DNA of 64,000 nt from Thiomonas sp. Its GTDB lineage: Bacteria > Pseudomonadota > Gammaproteobacteria > Burkholderiales > Burkholderiaceae_C. The notes under the pieces were generated by a model, which was given only the letters and a program-made list of their open reading frames with translations, ran no database searches and was not told the DNA's origin. Position 1 is the first letter of the stretch, and the number at the start of each line of letters is the position of its first letter. Position numbers and translations under genes: made by a program. Location: assembly GCA_027311065.1 (NCBI GenBank), contig DAICZP010000117.1, positions 1 through 64,000 on the forward strand, read 5' to 3'. Below are positions 1 through 17,488 of the stretch, one piece after another.

Positions 1-141
<141 letters not shown>

Positions 142-242
142 CAGAGTTCGGGTTGCATGCGCCGGGCTCGCGGGTCCGGCGTCATCGTGCGGTTCGTCGT
201 CGTTTGCAGTACAGTGGCCAGTGGCCAGTCCAGGGGTACCAC

Positions 243-318
243 AGGGGCATAGCTCAATTGGCAGAGCGTCGGTCTCCAAAACCGAAGGTTGGGGGTTCGA
301 TTCCCTCTGCCCCTGCCA
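243..318 (+). tRNA. trpT: tRNA-Trp (CCA anticodon)
   Basis: A 76-nt cloverleaf with acceptor arms AGGGGCA and TGCCCCT, an encoded 3' CCA after the G discriminator, and anticodon CCA in the loop CTCCAAA. The T-loop reads GGTTCGATTCC. It lies between tuf and secE, the standard location in betaproteobacteria, so it is probably co-transcribed with one or both. Confidence 0.97.
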
Positions 319-346
319 GCACCGGACAAAGCGCAACCAGTCAATA

Positions 347-730
347 ATGGCCAATCCGAACGTAGAAACCGTTTCCACCGTGGCAGACAAGGCCAAGCTG
401 GGAATGGCGGGCGCAGCTTTCGTGGCCGCTTTCGCGGCCTACTACCTTTTGCACAGTCAGGAGACCTGGCTGCGCGTCATCGCGCTGCTGGTGCTGCTTG
501 GCATCGCAGTAGGGTTATTCCTGCTTGCCGAACCGGGCAAGGCATTGATCGCCTATACTCGAGAGTCGGTCCGCGAAGTGCGCAAGGTGGTTTGGCCTGC
601 GCGCAAGGAAGCCCTGCAGATGACCGGCATCGTGTTCGGTTTTGTCGTTCTGATGGCACTGTTCCTGTGGCTCACCGACAAATCGCTCGAATGGGTGCTC
701 TACGACCTGATCCTCGGCTGGAAACATTGA
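347..730 (+). CDS. secE: Preprotein translocase subunit SecE
   Basis: A 127-residue inner-membrane protein and essential partner of SecY in the SecYEG channel. Starting at MANPNVETVSTVADK it has hydrophobic segments around residues 20-60 and a conserved amphipathic stretch (ESVREVRKVVWPARKEA) before a third C-terminal membrane helix. That is the three-helix form seen in many proteobacteria. The in-frame ORF extends further upstream through the tRNA, so this ATG just after the tRNA was chosen. nusG follows 12 bp downstream, implying one transcript. Confidence 0.95.
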   Translation: MANPNVETVSTVADKAKLGMAGAAFVAAFAAYYLLHSQETWLRVIALLVLLGIAVGLFLLAEPGKALIAYTRESVREVRKVVWPARKEALQMTGIVFGFVVLMALFLWLTDKSLEWVLYDLILGWKH

Positions 731-742
731 ACGGAGTGATCA

Positions 743-1309
743 ATGGTTGATATGGTGCCTGCCAGCGAGCGTCCTGGCCAGAAACAGTGGTTTGTCGTGC
801 ACGCCTACTCCGGCATGGAGAAGGCTGTCGAGCGCAACCTTCGCGAACGCATCGACCGCGCCGGAATGCAGTCGAAGTTCGGGCGCATTCTCGTGCCGAC
901 CGAAGAAGTGGTGGAAATGAAGAATGGTCGCAAGACCATCACCGAGCGTCGTTTTTTCCCCGGCTATGTGTTGGTCGAAATGGAAATGGACGACGCGACC
1001 TGGCACCTGGTCAAGCACACCAGCAAGGTCACCGGTTTTGTCGGCGGCGCCAAGAACCGGCCCGCACCGATCAGCGAGGCCGACGTCGACAAGATCATGA
1101 ACCAGATCCAGGAGGGTGTTGAGAAACCCCGTCCCAAGGTCCTGTTCGAGCCGGGGGAAATGGTTCGGGTCAAGGAAGGTCCTTTCACGGACTTCAACGG
1201 TAACGTCGAAGAAGTCAACTACGAGAAGTCCCGCTTGCGTGTGTCGGTCACGATTTTTGGTCGCGCCACGCCGGTGGAACTGGAATTCCAGCAGGTCGAA
1301 AAGGTCTGA
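743..1309 (+). CDS. nusG: Transcription termination/antitermination factor NusG
   Basis: A 188-residue NusG. The N-terminal NGN domain begins [21 protein letters not shown] and includes [15 protein letters not shown], which binds the clamp of RNA polymerase. The C-terminal KOW domain contains [16 protein letters not shown], which contacts Rho or ribosomal protein uS10. Length and motif order are standard. The ATG lies 12 bp behind secE with a preceding GGAGTG. A second ATG three codons on is possible. Confidence 0.97.
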   Translation: MVDMVPASERPGQKQWFVVHAYSGMEKAVERNLRERIDRAGMQSKFGRILVPTEEVVEMKNGRKTITERRFFPGYVLVEMEMDDATWHLVKHTSKVTGFVGGAKNRPAPISEADVDKIMNQIQEGVEKPRPKVLFEPGEMVRVKEGPFTDFNGNVEEVNYEKSRLRVSVTIFGRATPVELEFQQVEKV

Positions 1310-1444
1310 CTGGCGTGAAGTTGCGCGCGGGGCGGCCCGGCGCGCAGCCATCAACCCGGCACCGGCTCAACGCCGACGCCGCAGAGGCCGCAGGAACGAG
1401 GAGTCCGGTCCAGCCGGACGTTCGAACTCGACAGGAGAATCAGC

Positions 1445-1876
1445 ATGGCGAAGAAAATCGTCGGCTTCATCAAGTTGCAAGTCCCGGCCGGCAAGGCCAA
1501 CCCATCGCCGCCCATCGGCCCCGCCCTTGGTCAACGCGGCCTGAACATCATGGAGTTCTGCAAGGCGTTCAATGCCCAGACCCAGGGCATCGAGCCCGGT
1601 CTGGCGCTGCCGGTGGTCATTACCGCCTTCGCGGACAAGTCTTTCACCTTCGTGATCAAGTCGCCGCCCGCCGGCGTGCTGATCAAGAAGGCCATCAAGC
1701 TCGACAAGGGTTCGAGCAAGCCCAATACTGACAAGGTCGGCAGGATTTCCCGCGCGCAGCTCGAAGAGATCGCGAAGACCAAAGTCAAGGATCTCACCGC
1801 CGCCGATCTGGACGCCGCCGTGCGCACCATAGCTGGCACCGCCCGTTCGATGGGCGTGACCGTGGAGGGCGTGTAA
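1445..1876 (+). CDS. rplK: 50S ribosomal protein L11 (uL11)
   Basis: A 143-residue L11 with the typical N-terminal run ending in [20 protein letters not shown] and the C-terminal rRNA-binding part ending [13 protein letters not shown]. It forms the GTPase-associated centre with 23S rRNA helices 43/44 and the L10-L12 stalk. The start follows AGGAGAATCAGC. The 135-bp gap after nusG is GC-rich with short dyads but gives no clear terminator, so the gene may be read from upstream or from its own promoter. Confidence 0.97.
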   Translation: MAKKIVGFIKLQVPAGKANPSPPIGPALGQRGLNIMEFCKAFNAQTQGIEPGLALPVVITAFADKSFTFVIKSPPAGVLIKKAIKLDKGSSKPNTDKVGRISRAQLEEIAKTKVKDLTAADLDAAVRTIAGTARSMGVTVEGV

Positions 1877-1878
1877 TC

Positions 1879-2586
1879 ATGGCCAAAAAACTTCCAAAGC
1901 GTTATGCGGCGCTTCGCGCCAAGGTCGAGTCGAACAAGCTGTATCCGGTCGACCAGGCGCTGAACCTCATCAAGGAATGCGCTGTTGCCAAATTCGATGA
2001 GTCCATCGACGTCGCCGTGGCTCTGGGCATCGATGCGCGCAAGTCGGATCAGGTTGTTCGCGGCTCCGTCGTGCTTCCCGAGGGCACCGGCAAAATCAAG
2101 CGCGTCGCGGTTTTCGCGCAGGGCGCCAAGGCAGAAGAGGCCAAGGCTGCCGGCGCCGATATCGTCGGGTTCGACGACCTGGCCGAAGCCATCAAGGCGG
2201 GCAACCTCAACTTCGACGTCGTGATCGCATCGCCCGACGCAATGCGCGTCGTGGGCGCATTGGGCCAGATCCTCGGCCCGCGCGGCCTCATGCCGAACCC
2301 CAAAGTCGGCACGGTAACCCCGGACGTGGCAGGCGCGGTGCGCAATGCCAAAGCAGGTCAGGTGCAGTTCCGCGCCGACAAGGCTGGCATCGTGCACTCG
2401 ACGATCGGTCGCGCGTCGTTCCAGCCCGAGGCCTTGCGGAACAATCTCCGGGCCCTCATCGATGCGCTGAACAAGGCGCGTCCAGGCGCCTCCAAGGGGA
2501 TTTATCTGCGCAAGGTTGCCGTGTCGTCAACGATGGGAATCGGCGTGCGCGTCGAACCAGCGAGCATCGCTGCATCGGCCGCCTGA
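1879..2586 (+). CDS. rplA: 50S ribosomal protein L1 (uL1)
   Basis: A 235-residue L1 that starts two bases after the rplK stop, so it is almost certainly translationally coupled to it. Conserved stretches include [19 protein letters not shown] and [17 protein letters not shown], the latter a uL1 signature. L1 binds the 23S rRNA stalk at the E site, and in E. coli it represses the L11-L1 mRNA. Whether the same feedback site exists here was not established. Confidence 0.97.
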   Translation: MAKKLPKRYAALRAKVESNKLYPVDQALNLIKECAVAKFDESIDVAVALGIDARKSDQVVRGSVVLPEGTGKIKRVAVFAQGAKAEEAKAAGADIVGFDDLAEAIKAGNLNFDVVIASPDAMRVVGALGQILGPRGLMPNPKVGTVTPDVAGAVRNAKAGQVQFRADKAGIVHSTIGRASFQPEALRNNLRALIDALNKARPGASKGIYLRKVAVSSTMGIGVRVEPASIAASAA

Positions 2587-2889
2587 GCACGGCTGATGAT
2601 TGGATGAAATCGAGCGGCCGCCTGCTGTTCGGCGACCGCAAGCAAGTTTGGTGGGTCGGTGCCAATCACTGGAAACAGCGTGCAGCACCGAGCGATCCAA
2701 GACCGTTGGTGGCCGCAAGGCCCTAATTGAGATCACCGGTCGAGCCGGCGGTCGATGCCGACGCAGATGGCGAACCCGCTGGAAAGCTGCATGCCCCCCG
2801 GATTTTTCCGGGGGTCTTGTTGATCTCCAGAGGACGCTGCAATCCGATTGGGACGCATGCGCCCCGATCATTTTCTTCAGGAGTCAACC
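2587..2889 (+). promoter_or_regulatory. rplA-rplJ intergenic leader (likely L10 leader)
   Basis: A 303-bp gap precedes rplJ and contains no convincing gene. In other proteobacteria this position holds the rplJL promoter and the L10 leader, an mRNA structure bound by L10-L12 that represses translation. Here a G/C-rich hairpin lies at 2795-2814 and an AGGAG ribosome-binding site at about 2879-2883. The leader assignment rests on position and structure. No covariance model was run. Confidence 0.5.
2795..2820 (+). terminator. Hairpin in rplJ leader (attenuator-like)
   Basis: Arms CCCCCGG (2795-2801) and CCGGGGG (2808-2814) flank a loop ATTTTT and are followed by TCTTGTT. It resembles a weak intrinsic terminator or attenuator about 75 bp ahead of rplJ. 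The weak U-tract argues for partial read-through. Confidence 0.5.
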
Positions 2890-3396
2890 TTGAGTCTGAA
2901 TCGCAATGAGAAGCAGGCCGTCGTGACCGAAGTCGCGGCCCTTGCAGCGAAGGCGCAAACTCTGGTGCTGGCGGAATATCGTGGAATCGAAGTGGAGCCA
3001 ATGACCCGGCTGCGCGCGCAGGCGCGTGACAAGGGCGTTCATCTCCAGGTTCTGAAAAACACGTTGGCCCGCCGCGCCGTCACCGGAACACCGTTCGAAG
3101 TGATCGCCGACGAAATGTCCGGTCCACTGATCTACGGCTTTTCCGAAGACGCCATCGCTGCCGCCAAAGTCATCCAGGACTTTGCCAAGACCAATGACAA
3201 GCTGGTCGTGCGCGCCGGAGCCTTCAATGGACGCCGGCTCGACGCGGAAGGCGTCAAGCAACTGGCATCGATCCCAAGCCGCGAGGAGCTCCTCGCCAGG
3301 CTGCTGGGGGTGATGCTGGCTCCGCTGACCGGGTTTGTCGCGAGCGTTGCCGCGCTGGCCAGGAAACGCGAAGAGGAAGGCGCCGCCGCGGTCTGA
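2890..3396 (+). CDS. rplJ: 50S ribosomal protein L10 (uL10), TTG start
   Basis: A 168-residue L10, the base of the ribosomal stalk that carries L7/L12 dimers. A TTG start at 2890 was chosen. It follows AGGAG with good spacing and gives (M)[15 protein letters not shown], the standard betaproteobacterial N-terminus. The ATG 42 bp upstream would add an atypical 14-residue extension. The RNA-binding core ([18 protein letters not shown]) and the C-terminal L12-binding helix are present. A weak TTG start fits autogenous control by the upstream leader. Confidence 0.93.
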   Translation: MSLNRNEKQAVVTEVAALAAKAQTLVLAEYRGIEVEPMTRLRAQARDKGVHLQVLKNTLARRAVTGTPFEVIADEMSGPLIYGFSEDAIAAAKVIQDFAKTNDKLVVRAGAFNGRRLDAEGVKQLASIPSREELLARLLGVMLAPLTGFVASVAALARKREEEGAAAV

Positions 3397-3450
3397 TCCG
3401 CGCGCGTCTCCCTCGAATCACACCATTCATCGAATTCAGGAGTTATCAAA

Positions 3451-3825
3451 ATGGCATTGAACAAAGAAGACATTCTGGAAGCCGTTGGCGGCATGACCGT
3501 CCTCGAATTGAACGATCTGGTCAAGGCGTTCGAAGAGAAGTTCGGCGTCTCGGCCGCGTCGATGGCCGTGGCTGCCCCGGGCGCCGGTGCCGCCGCTCCG
3601 GCCGCTGAAGAGCAGACCGAGTTCAACGTGATGCTGCTTGAAACTGGCGCCAACAAGGTGTCCGTCATCAAGGCCGTGCGTGAGCTGACCGGCCTCGGCC
3701 TGAAGGAAGCCAAGGACCTCGTCGACGGCGCGCCGAAGGCTGTCAAGGAAGGGCTGCCGAAGGCTGACGCCGAAGCTGCCAAGAAGAAGCTGGAAGACGC
3801 GGGTGCCAAGGCGGAAATCAAGTAA
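3451..3825 (+). CDS. rplL: 50S ribosomal protein L7/L12 (bL12)
   Basis: A 124-residue L7/L12. The N-terminal dimerisation domain ([22 protein letters not shown]) is joined by an Ala/Gly/Pro-rich hinge at about residues 40-52 to the factor-binding C-terminal domain ([20 protein letters not shown]). It is present in several copies per ribosome and recruits translational GTPases. The start follows CAGGAGTTATCAAA. A hairpin separates it from rpoB, as in other bacteria where it lowers polymerase transcript levels relative to stalk proteins. Confidence 0.98.
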   Translation: MALNKEDILEAVGGMTVLELNDLVKAFEEKFGVSAASMAVAAPGAGAAAPAAEEQTEFNVMLLETGANKVSVIKAVRELTGLGLKEAKDLVDGAPKAVKEGLPKADAEAAKKKLEDAGAKAEIK

Positions 3826-3844
3826 TCCACCTGCAGTCAAGCGG

Positions 3845-3876
3845 GCCCGGAAAGCTGAGAAAGCTTTCCGGGCTTT
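3845..3876 (+). terminator. Hairpin between rplL and rpoB (partial terminator or processing site)
   Basis: Perfect 12-bp arms GCCCGGAAAGCT (3845-3856) and AGCTTTCCGGGC (3862-3873) surround a 5-nt loop and are followed by only three T residues. Position and poor U-tract suggest partial termination or an RNase III-type processing site like the one between E. coli rplL and rpoB. Confidence 0.7.
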
Positions 3877-3958
3877 CGCGCCTTCATAACGGCTTTTGAA
3901 TGCGCGCCCCCCTGGCGCGTATTCCAAATCGGTTTCAGTCCTGCGTAGCGGAGCCTCC

Positions 3959-8062
<4,104 letters not shown>

Positions 8063-8071
8063 GGAGTCACC

Positions 8072-12306
<4,235 letters not shown>

Positions 12307-12354
12307 TCGGCACCAAGGCCGCCCCCGCGAGGGGCGAGGGCCACCGCGGTCTCA

Positions 12355-12385
12355 AGCCGGGCGACGCAAGTCGCCCGGCTTTTTT
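12355..12385 (+). terminator. Rho-independent terminator after rpoC
   Basis: Arms AGCCGGGCGAC (12355-12365) and GTCGCCCGGCT (12370-12380) form a perfect 11-bp stem with loop GCAA, followed by TTTTT. This closes the rplK-rpoC transcription block. The genes beyond it belong to an unrelated transporter rather than the rpsL-rpsG-fusA set that often follows. Confidence 0.93.
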
Positions 12386-12480
12386 CATGGCGACGCCATC
12401 GCGTACGCGAGCGATTGAACCAAGCGCGCCTGACAGAGTCTCCTCAAGTATCCACGCCAAAACAACAGGAGACTTTCACC

Positions 12481-13476
12481 ATGCTCAGACTGCTTCGCAC
12501 CGCGTGCGCCACCCTGCTCGGCATCATGCTCGCGCTGCCTTCGTCGGCGGCAACCACCTTCATCACCATGGGCTCGGGCGCCACCGCCGGCCTGTACTAC
12601 GTGACCGCGGAGGGCATCGCAAAAATCGTCAATGACGCCGGCATCGGCATGCGCATCGGTGCGCGCTCGACAGGTGGGGGCGTCTTCAACGTGCAGGCGA
12701 CCCAGGACGGCGCCATGCAATTGGCCATCACCCAGAACAACGTGGCCTACTTCGCCTATCGTGGCACGGGGATCCAGGCCTTCGAAGGCAAGCCGACCAG
12801 GGACGTCCGCGGGCTCGCCACCCTTTACCCCGAAGTCCTGCACATTCTCGCCCGCAAGGACGCGGGCGTGCACACCCTGGCCGACCTCAAAGGCAAGACC
12901 GTCTACGTTGGGGACATCGGCTCAGGCGCCGAGCAGGATTCGATTGCGGTGCTCGGCATCGTCGGCCTCAAGCTCTCCGACCTCAAGACCGCGGTGCGCG
13001 GCAGTGTCGGCAACGCGGTGAACATGCTGCGTGACGGCAAGATTGACGCCATGCTGTTCACCGTCGGCATCGGCGCCGGCGCCATCGTCGAAGCCGCGCA
13101 AACCGTTCCCATCGCGCTCGTGCCCATTGACGCCGCCACCATCGCCCGGCTGCTCGAGCGATTTCCCTATTACTCCCGCACTGTCATTCCGGCCGGGGCC
13201 TATCCCCACGTCGACACAGACACGCCCGCCATCGCTGTCAAAGCCATGCTCGTTGCGTCGAGCAAGCTCCCTGCAGCGGAAGTTCAACGCCTGATGACCA
13301 CGCTTTTCTCAACGCACCTCGAAGACTTCTACCAGGATATACAAAATCCCAACCTGAAGAAGTATTTCAAGGTCGATGACGCGCTGGACGGCATGTCGAT
13401 TCCACTGCATCCAGGCGCAGTGGCGTTCTACAAGGCCGCGGGGATCCCGGTGCCCACCCAGCTCATCGCGGACTGA
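12481..13476 (+). CDS. TAXI family TRAP transporter solute-binding protein
   Basis: A 331-residue periplasmic binding protein. Residues 1-24 form a signal peptide ending PSSAA. The mature part opens with FITMGSGATAGLYYVTAEGIAKIVN and continues with RIGARSTGGGVFNVQATQDG, both typical of the TAXI (TRAP-associated extracytoplasmic immunogenic) group, whose known ligands include glutamate and other small carboxylates. The ligand here cannot be told from sequence. The start follows ACAGGAGACTTTCACC; an ATG 66 bp upstream is less likely. The fused permease follows about 95 bp downstream. Confidence 0.9.
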   Translation: MLRLLRTACATLLGIMLALPSSAATTFITMGSGATAGLYYVTAEGIAKIVNDAGIGMRIGARSTGGGVFNVQATQDGAMQLAITQNNVAYFAYRGTGIQAFEGKPTRDVRGLATLYPEVLHILARKDAGVHTLADLKGKTVYVGDIGSGAEQDSIAVLGIVGLKLSDLKTAVRGSVGNAVNMLRDGKIDAMLFTVGIGAGAIVEAAQTVPIALVPIDAATIARLLERFPYYSRTVIPAGAYPHVDTDTPAIAVKAMLVASSKLPAAEVQRLMTTLFSTHLEDFYQDIQNPNLKKYFKVDDALDGMSIPLHPGAVAFYKAAGIPVPTQLIAD

Positions 13477-13572
13477 TCCAACCCGTCCCTGCGTGCTCCT
13501 CCGCGCAGACGCCCCGCGCCTCGCGCGCACACCAGCCTCCGTGCGCGGCTGGAACCCCGCATCAGCTACGCC

Positions 13573-15597
13573 ATGACCGACAGAGTTTCTGCAGCCGCCG
13601 CATTGCCCATCGAAGCCATCATGGCCGAGGAAACCGGCGGACGCAAACCAGCCGCACGGTGGCTGCGCGTCCTCCTGTTCTGCCTCGCACTGGCATGGAG
13701 CCTGTTTCAACTGTGGGCCGTCGAATCGGGCGCCCTCGACCCGCAGAAACTCGGCGCAGTGCACCTTGCCTTCGGTCTGGCTCTGGCGTTCCTTGCATTT
13801 CCGCGCAAGGGCGGTCGCACCGACGCCATCAGCCCGACCGACTGGCTTCTTGCGGCGCTGGGCGCGGTGGGCGCTGGCTATATCGTCTGGGATTATGTTG
13901 CGTTGACAGCGCTGCAAGGCGGCATGCCGATCCGCCGCGATGTGTGGATCGGCTCCATGCTGCTGATCGTGCTGGCGACCGCTGCGGTGCGTGTTGTCGG
14001 CTGGGCTTTGCCCGTCATCGCCGCCCTGATGGTTCTGTACGGACTCGTCGGCCCCGCCGGGCTCATCCACCTGCAGCCTCCCGAAGTGCTGTATCTGCAC
14101 AACGGCTACGACTGGCCCCAGATCATCCAGCAGCTCTACATTACCTCGGAAGGGGTATGGGGCACACCCATCCAGGTCTCGGCGACCTTCGTCTTCCTGT
14201 TTGTGCTGTTCGGTGCGTTGCTCGAACGGGCGGGTGCTGGTCAATACTTTGTCACCCTCGCCTACAGCGCGTTGGGAGGCTTTCGGGGCGGGCCGGCGAA
14301 GGCAGCCGTTGTGGGCAGCATGCTCGACGGTGTCATTTCCGGCTCATCCACCGCGAACGTCGTCACCGTGGGCACGTTCACCATTCCGCTGATGAAGCGC
14401 ATCGGATATCCGGCGGTGAAGGCTGGCGCCATCGAGTGCGCGTCGTCCGTCAATGGCCAGTTGATGCCGCCGGTGATGGGGGCGGCCGCGTTCATCATGG
14501 CGAATTTCATCAATGTGCCCTACTCGGCGATCGTCGTGCACGCGTTGCTGCCAGCGCTATTGACCTACCTTGGTCTGCTGTTCGTGGTGCACATCGAAGC
14601 CGTGAAACTCGGGCTCAAGGGAACGCCCCGCGCCGAGCTTCCGCCATTCTGGGCCACCTTCAGATCCGGTTTGCATTTTCTTGCCATCGTTGGCTATTTG
14701 CTCTACGAACTTCTGGTCGCGCGACTCACTCCCGAACGCAGCGCCCTGCATGCGATCTACGTCCTTGCGGTCCTCCTGATCGGGCAGGCATGCTGGCGCG
14801 CCCTGCGCGCACAACGCCGGCTCCCTGCTCTGCTCACCGGCTTTCGCATCGGCCTGACTGACGTCATCAGCGCGCTCGAACAAGGCGGCCGCAACATGGT
14901 CATGATCGCCGTGGCCACGGCAGCGGCTGGAGTCATTGTCGGCATGGTCACGATGACCAATCTCGGCTACGGGCTGACCGAGATCATCGGCACTCTGTCA
15001 GGCCACAATATCTGGCTTGTCCTCATTTTTTCGGCACTGGCATCGCTCGTGCTAGGCATGGGGCTACCCACGACAGCCAACTACATCGTCATGGCGTCGC
15101 TGGTGGCACCGGTGATCGTCAAGCTTGCCGCTGAACAACATCTTGCGGTCCCCTTGATTTCGGTGCACCTGTTCGTGTTTTTCTTCGGCATTCTTGCCGA
15201 CGACACGCCCCCAGTCGGCCTTGCCTCCTTCGCAGCTGCCGCCATCGCCCGTGCCGATCCCGTGAAAATCGGTGTGCAAGCGTTCATCTACGATCTACGA
15301 ACCGCAATTCTGCCGTTTTTCTTTTTTTTCAACCCCAAGCTGCTCCTGATCGGCATGACCGGAGTGGTGGATCTGGTCTGGACTGTGGGGACCGCCGCCA
15401 TCGGCATGTATGCCTTCGTCGCTGCGACACAGGGCCACATCCGCGTCCGCCTGGGCTGGGTCGAACGCGCACTGCTCCTCAGCGCTGCGCTGCTGCTCAT
15501 ACATCCCGACACGACAGGCAGCTTGTTGGGCCTGGGATTGTGCGGCTCCCTTTACGTGCTCAACTACCTGCGTGCCCGACCCCTCGCCATGCCATGA
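13573..15597 (+). CDS. TAXI-type TRAP transporter fused permease (DctQM-like)
   Basis: A 674-residue, very hydrophobic inner-membrane protein with the 4TM/12TM fused architecture typical of TAXI-TRAP systems. The N-terminal helices correspond to the small Q subunit. The large M-type domain carries GGFRGGPAKAAVVGSMLDGV, SGSSTANVVTVGTF, ECASSVNGQLMPPVMGAAAF and LGMGLPTTANYIVMASLVAP, which build the two substrate/ion sites. It would import a small acid with Na+ or H+, fed by the upstream binding protein. The start lacks a clear ribosome-binding site, and M17 is an alternative. Confidence 0.9.
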   Translation: MTDRVSAAAALPIEAIMAEETGGRKPAARWLRVLLFCLALAWSLFQLWAVESGALDPQKLGAVHLAFGLALAFLAFPRKGGRTDAISPTDWLLAALGAVGAGYIVWDYVALTALQGGMPIRRDVWIGSMLLIVLATAAVRVVGWALPVIAALMVLYGLVGPAGLIHLQPPEVLYLHNGYDWPQIIQQLYITSEGVWGTPIQVSATFVFLFVLFGALLERAGAGQYFVTLAYSALGGFRGGPAKAAVVGSMLDGVISGSSTANVVTVGTFTIPLMKRIGYPAVKAGAIECASSVNGQLMPPVMGAAAFIMANFINVPYSAIVVHALLPALLTYLGLLFVVHIEAVKLGLKGTPRAELPPFWATFRSGLHFLAIVGYLLYELLVARLTPERSALHAIYVLAVLLIGQACWRALRAQRRLPALLTGFRIGLTDVISALEQGGRNMVMIAVATAAAGVIVGMVTMTNLGYGLTEIIGTLSGHNIWLVLIFSALASLVLGMGLPTTANYIVMASLVAPVIVKLAAEQHLAVPLISVHLFVFFFGILADDTPPVGLASFAAAAIARADPVKIGVQAFIYDLRTAILPFFFFFNPKLLLIGMTGVVDLVWTVGTAAIGMYAFVAATQGHIRVRLGWVERALLLSAALLLIHPDTTGSLLGLGLCGSLYVLNYLRARPLAMP

Positions 15598-15607
15598 GGC
15601 TCGAACG

Positions 15608-15636
15608 TTGTGCGCCGCGCAAATATGTTATATACT
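15608..15636 (+). promoter_or_regulatory. Sigma70-type promoter of tRNA-fMet
   Basis: TTGTGC (15608-15613) and TATACT (15631-15636) are separated by exactly 17 bp. The tRNA begins 14 bp after the -10 box, which fits direct transcription of the tRNA gene. Confidence 0.7.
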
Positions 15637-15649
15637 TTCCAGTTCCAGA

Positions 15650-15726
<77 letters not shown>

Positions 15727-15788
15727 AGATTTAGCAAGCAGGGTCAAGCACTTAACGGTGGTTGGCCTTTTTTGTTGCCCATCGATTT

Positions 15789-15825
15789 TGGGCACGGTGC
15801 CCAATCCGTGCCCATCTCGTGCCCA
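15789..15825. repeat. GTGCCCA repeat cluster, candidate integrase arm-type sites
   Basis: Three GTGCCCA heptamers occur at 15797, 15808 and 15819 with an exact 11-bp period. An inverted copy TGGGCAC at 15789 makes TGGGCACGGTGCCCA with the first. They lie 60-110 bp inside the left attachment site. One-turn phasing next to a core site is what integrase arm sites or a vestigial integrase 3' end can look like. No integrase gene is present. Confidence 0.4.
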
Positions 15826-15859
15826 CATTGTTGGCGCGAACAATTTCAGGCGCGGATCC

Positions 15860-17023
15860 TCAAAGCGGGTCGGCGCCCTCGTTGAGGATGTCCAGATAGC
15901 GCGTATAGCCGAAGACCCGCTCGCGCTTGCGCCCGGTGACCTCCCGCACGATGCCCAAGCGCTCCAGAGACTCGACGGCTCTCGCGACAGTCGGATAGGA
16001 CGCCCCGGTCCGATCGACCAAGCCGCCGAGACTGCTCAGCGGTCGTGCGCGCAGCGCATCGAAGACCCGTAGGGCGTTAGCCGCTGCGCGACCAAGACCT
16101 TGCACCCGCTGCGCATCCTCTCGGAACAGTGCCAAGAGGCGATGCGCCGCCTCCACGGCTTGGCCCGCCGTCTGCGAGACACCATCCAGAAAGAAATCGA
16201 GCCAAGCCTCCCAATCGCCTGTCGTGCGCACGGCCCCGAGCAGGCGGTAGTACTCATCCCTGTGCTGCTTGAAGTAGAGCGATAGGTACAAGAGCGGCTG
16301 CCGCAACACGGCAGCGTCGAACAGCTGGAGCGCGATGAGCAATCGCCCGACCCGGCCGTTGCCGTCCAGGAAAGGATGGACGGTTTCGAACTGCAGATGT
16401 GCCAAAGCCGCGCGCACGAGCGTGGGCAAGCCATCGTTCGAGACGTGCAAGAAGGTTTCGAGCTGCCCCATGCAGCGCTCGACTTCCTGGGGAGGCGGCG
16501 GAACGAACAGTGCGTTGCCTGGCCGCGTTCCGCCAATCCAGTTCTGGCTCCGCCTGAACTCCCCCGGTTGCTTGTCCGCGCCGCGCCCTCTGGCAAGCAG
16601 CTTTGCGTGAACCTCGCGGAGCAGCCGATTCGACAGAGGAAAGCCGCTGCGCAAACGGGACAGGCCGTGCTCGAGCGCGGCCACGTAGTTCGAAACCTCG
16701 ACCACGTCGTTCAGCGGAACCCCGGGAGCATCGCCCAGCTCAAACAACAGCAGGTCCGAGAGCGAAGACTGTGTTCCTTCTATCTGACTGGACAGTACGG
16801 CCTCGCGACGCACGTAGGTATAGAGGAACAAGTCGGGATCCGGCAACATGGCGGCGATGCCGTCCAGCCTGCCGCACGCCAACAGCGCTGCCTCAAGCCG
16901 TTGTTGGCGCGGTCCGGTCAGGTCGAGAGCGGGGATTGGCGGCAAGGGATTCGGCACAAAGGCCCGCACGGTCTCGCCCACGGTGCTGACCATCTCGAGG
17001 CGCCCGCTCTCTCCACGTTGCAT
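15860..17023 (-). CDS. Fic family protein (probable AMPylase) with self-inhibitory motif
   Basis: A 387-residue Fic-domain protein, counting from M at 17023 (an upstream ATG at 17056 and a later one are alternatives). The active-site loop HPFLDGNGRVGR is at about residues 216-227 and matches HxFx(D/E)GNGRxxR, so transfer of AMP or a related group onto target hydroxyls is expected. Residues 78-83 (SSQIEG) match the [S/T]xxxE[G/N] inhibitory helix placed N-terminal to the Fic core (class II). The C-terminus looks like a winged helix (SLGGLVDRTGASYPTVARAVESLERLGI). It is the only intact gene between the two tRNA-fMet repeats. Target unknown. Confidence 0.9.
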   Translation of the reverse strand: MQRGESGRLEMVSTVGETVRAFVPNPLPPIPALDLTGPRQQRLEAALLACGRLDGIAAMLPDPDLFLYTYVRREAVLSSQIEGTQSSLSDLLLFELGDAPGVPLNDVVEVSNYVAALEHGLSRLRSGFPLSNRLLREVHAKLLARGRGADKQPGEFRRSQNWIGGTRPGNALFVPPPPQEVERCMGQLETFLHVSNDGLPTLVRAALAHLQFETVHPFLDGNGRVGRLLIALQLFDAAVLRQPLLYLSLYFKQHRDEYYRLLGAVRTTGDWEAWLDFFLDGVSQTAGQAVEAAHRLLALFREDAQRVQGLGRAAANALRVFDALRARPLSSLGGLVDRTGASYPTVARAVESLERLGIVREVTGRKRERVFGYTRYLDILNEGADPL

Positions 17024-17180
17024 GGTTGTTCTCACGAGTGAACATAGGCAGGGCATCTATGAACGATTGACGCCGCAAATGATCATAGCGCACGTCCCGA
17101 GCCGCCCTCAAGGCTCCACACGCACGCATGGGCGGATGCACAGCGGCACCTGGACAGTCGTCAACCAGCGTTCGAAGCGC

Positions 17181-17196
17181 GCCCCCGCAACCAAGA
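17181..17196 (+). repeat. Right attachment site (displaced tRNA-fMet 3' end, attR)
   Basis: A perfect 16-bp copy of 15714-15729, preceded by GTTCGAAGCGC, which resembles the T-arm of the real tRNA with mismatches. It defines a 1.47-kb insertion unit. No other tRNA features are present, so this is a remnant end and not a gene. Confidence 0.72.
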
Positions 17197-17264
17197 CAAG
17201 CGCCCCGAAGCTCGGCACAAATGTGCCTGCGTCTCCTCGAGCTCTCAACGGGCACGCGGCCTAT

Positions 17265-17321
17265 CGGTCTCCGATCTCCATCGTGCGGCAGTACATCGAA
17301 CAGCAGCAGACGCCGCACTGA
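17265..17321 (+). pseudogene. C-terminal remnant of an IS200/IS605-type TnpA transposase
   Basis: The frame ending at 17321 reads SPISIVRQYIEQQQTPH, closely resembling the extreme C-terminus of Y1 (IS200-like) transposases. The catalytic HUH and Tyr regions upstream are missing. A stable hairpin 36 bp further on fits an IS200/IS605 end. The call rests on recognition of a short peptide. Confidence 0.45.
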
Positions 17322-17356
17322 AACCCAAGGACGGCTACGCCGTCCGCGCTATCCTT

Positions 17357-17376
17357 CCCCGCCCTGAACGGCGGGG
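17357..17376. mobile_element. Hairpin resembling an IS200/IS605 right end
   Basis: Arms CCCCGCC (17357-17363) and GGCGGGG (17370-17376) enclose CTGAAC, followed by CTTGTCGCGC. Subterminal hairpins of this kind, just after the transposase stop, are the recognition structures of IS200/IS605 elements. The rest of 17377-17488 shows no recognisable feature. Confidence 0.45.
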
Positions 17377-17488
17377 CTTGTCGCGCACCGGGTCAATCTC
17401 AACAGGAACAGCTGGTTCCTTCCGGAAGATGCTCGCTCGCATTCGCCGCATTCGCTTCGGCGCGAATGCTTTGCCCAAGGCGCTCGGG

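Noticed and set aside
15860..17023. Fic gene as part of a Fic/FicT toxin-antitoxin pair
   Set aside because: No separate small antitoxin gene is adjacent. The inhibitory motif is inside the Fic protein itself, as in class II Fic proteins.
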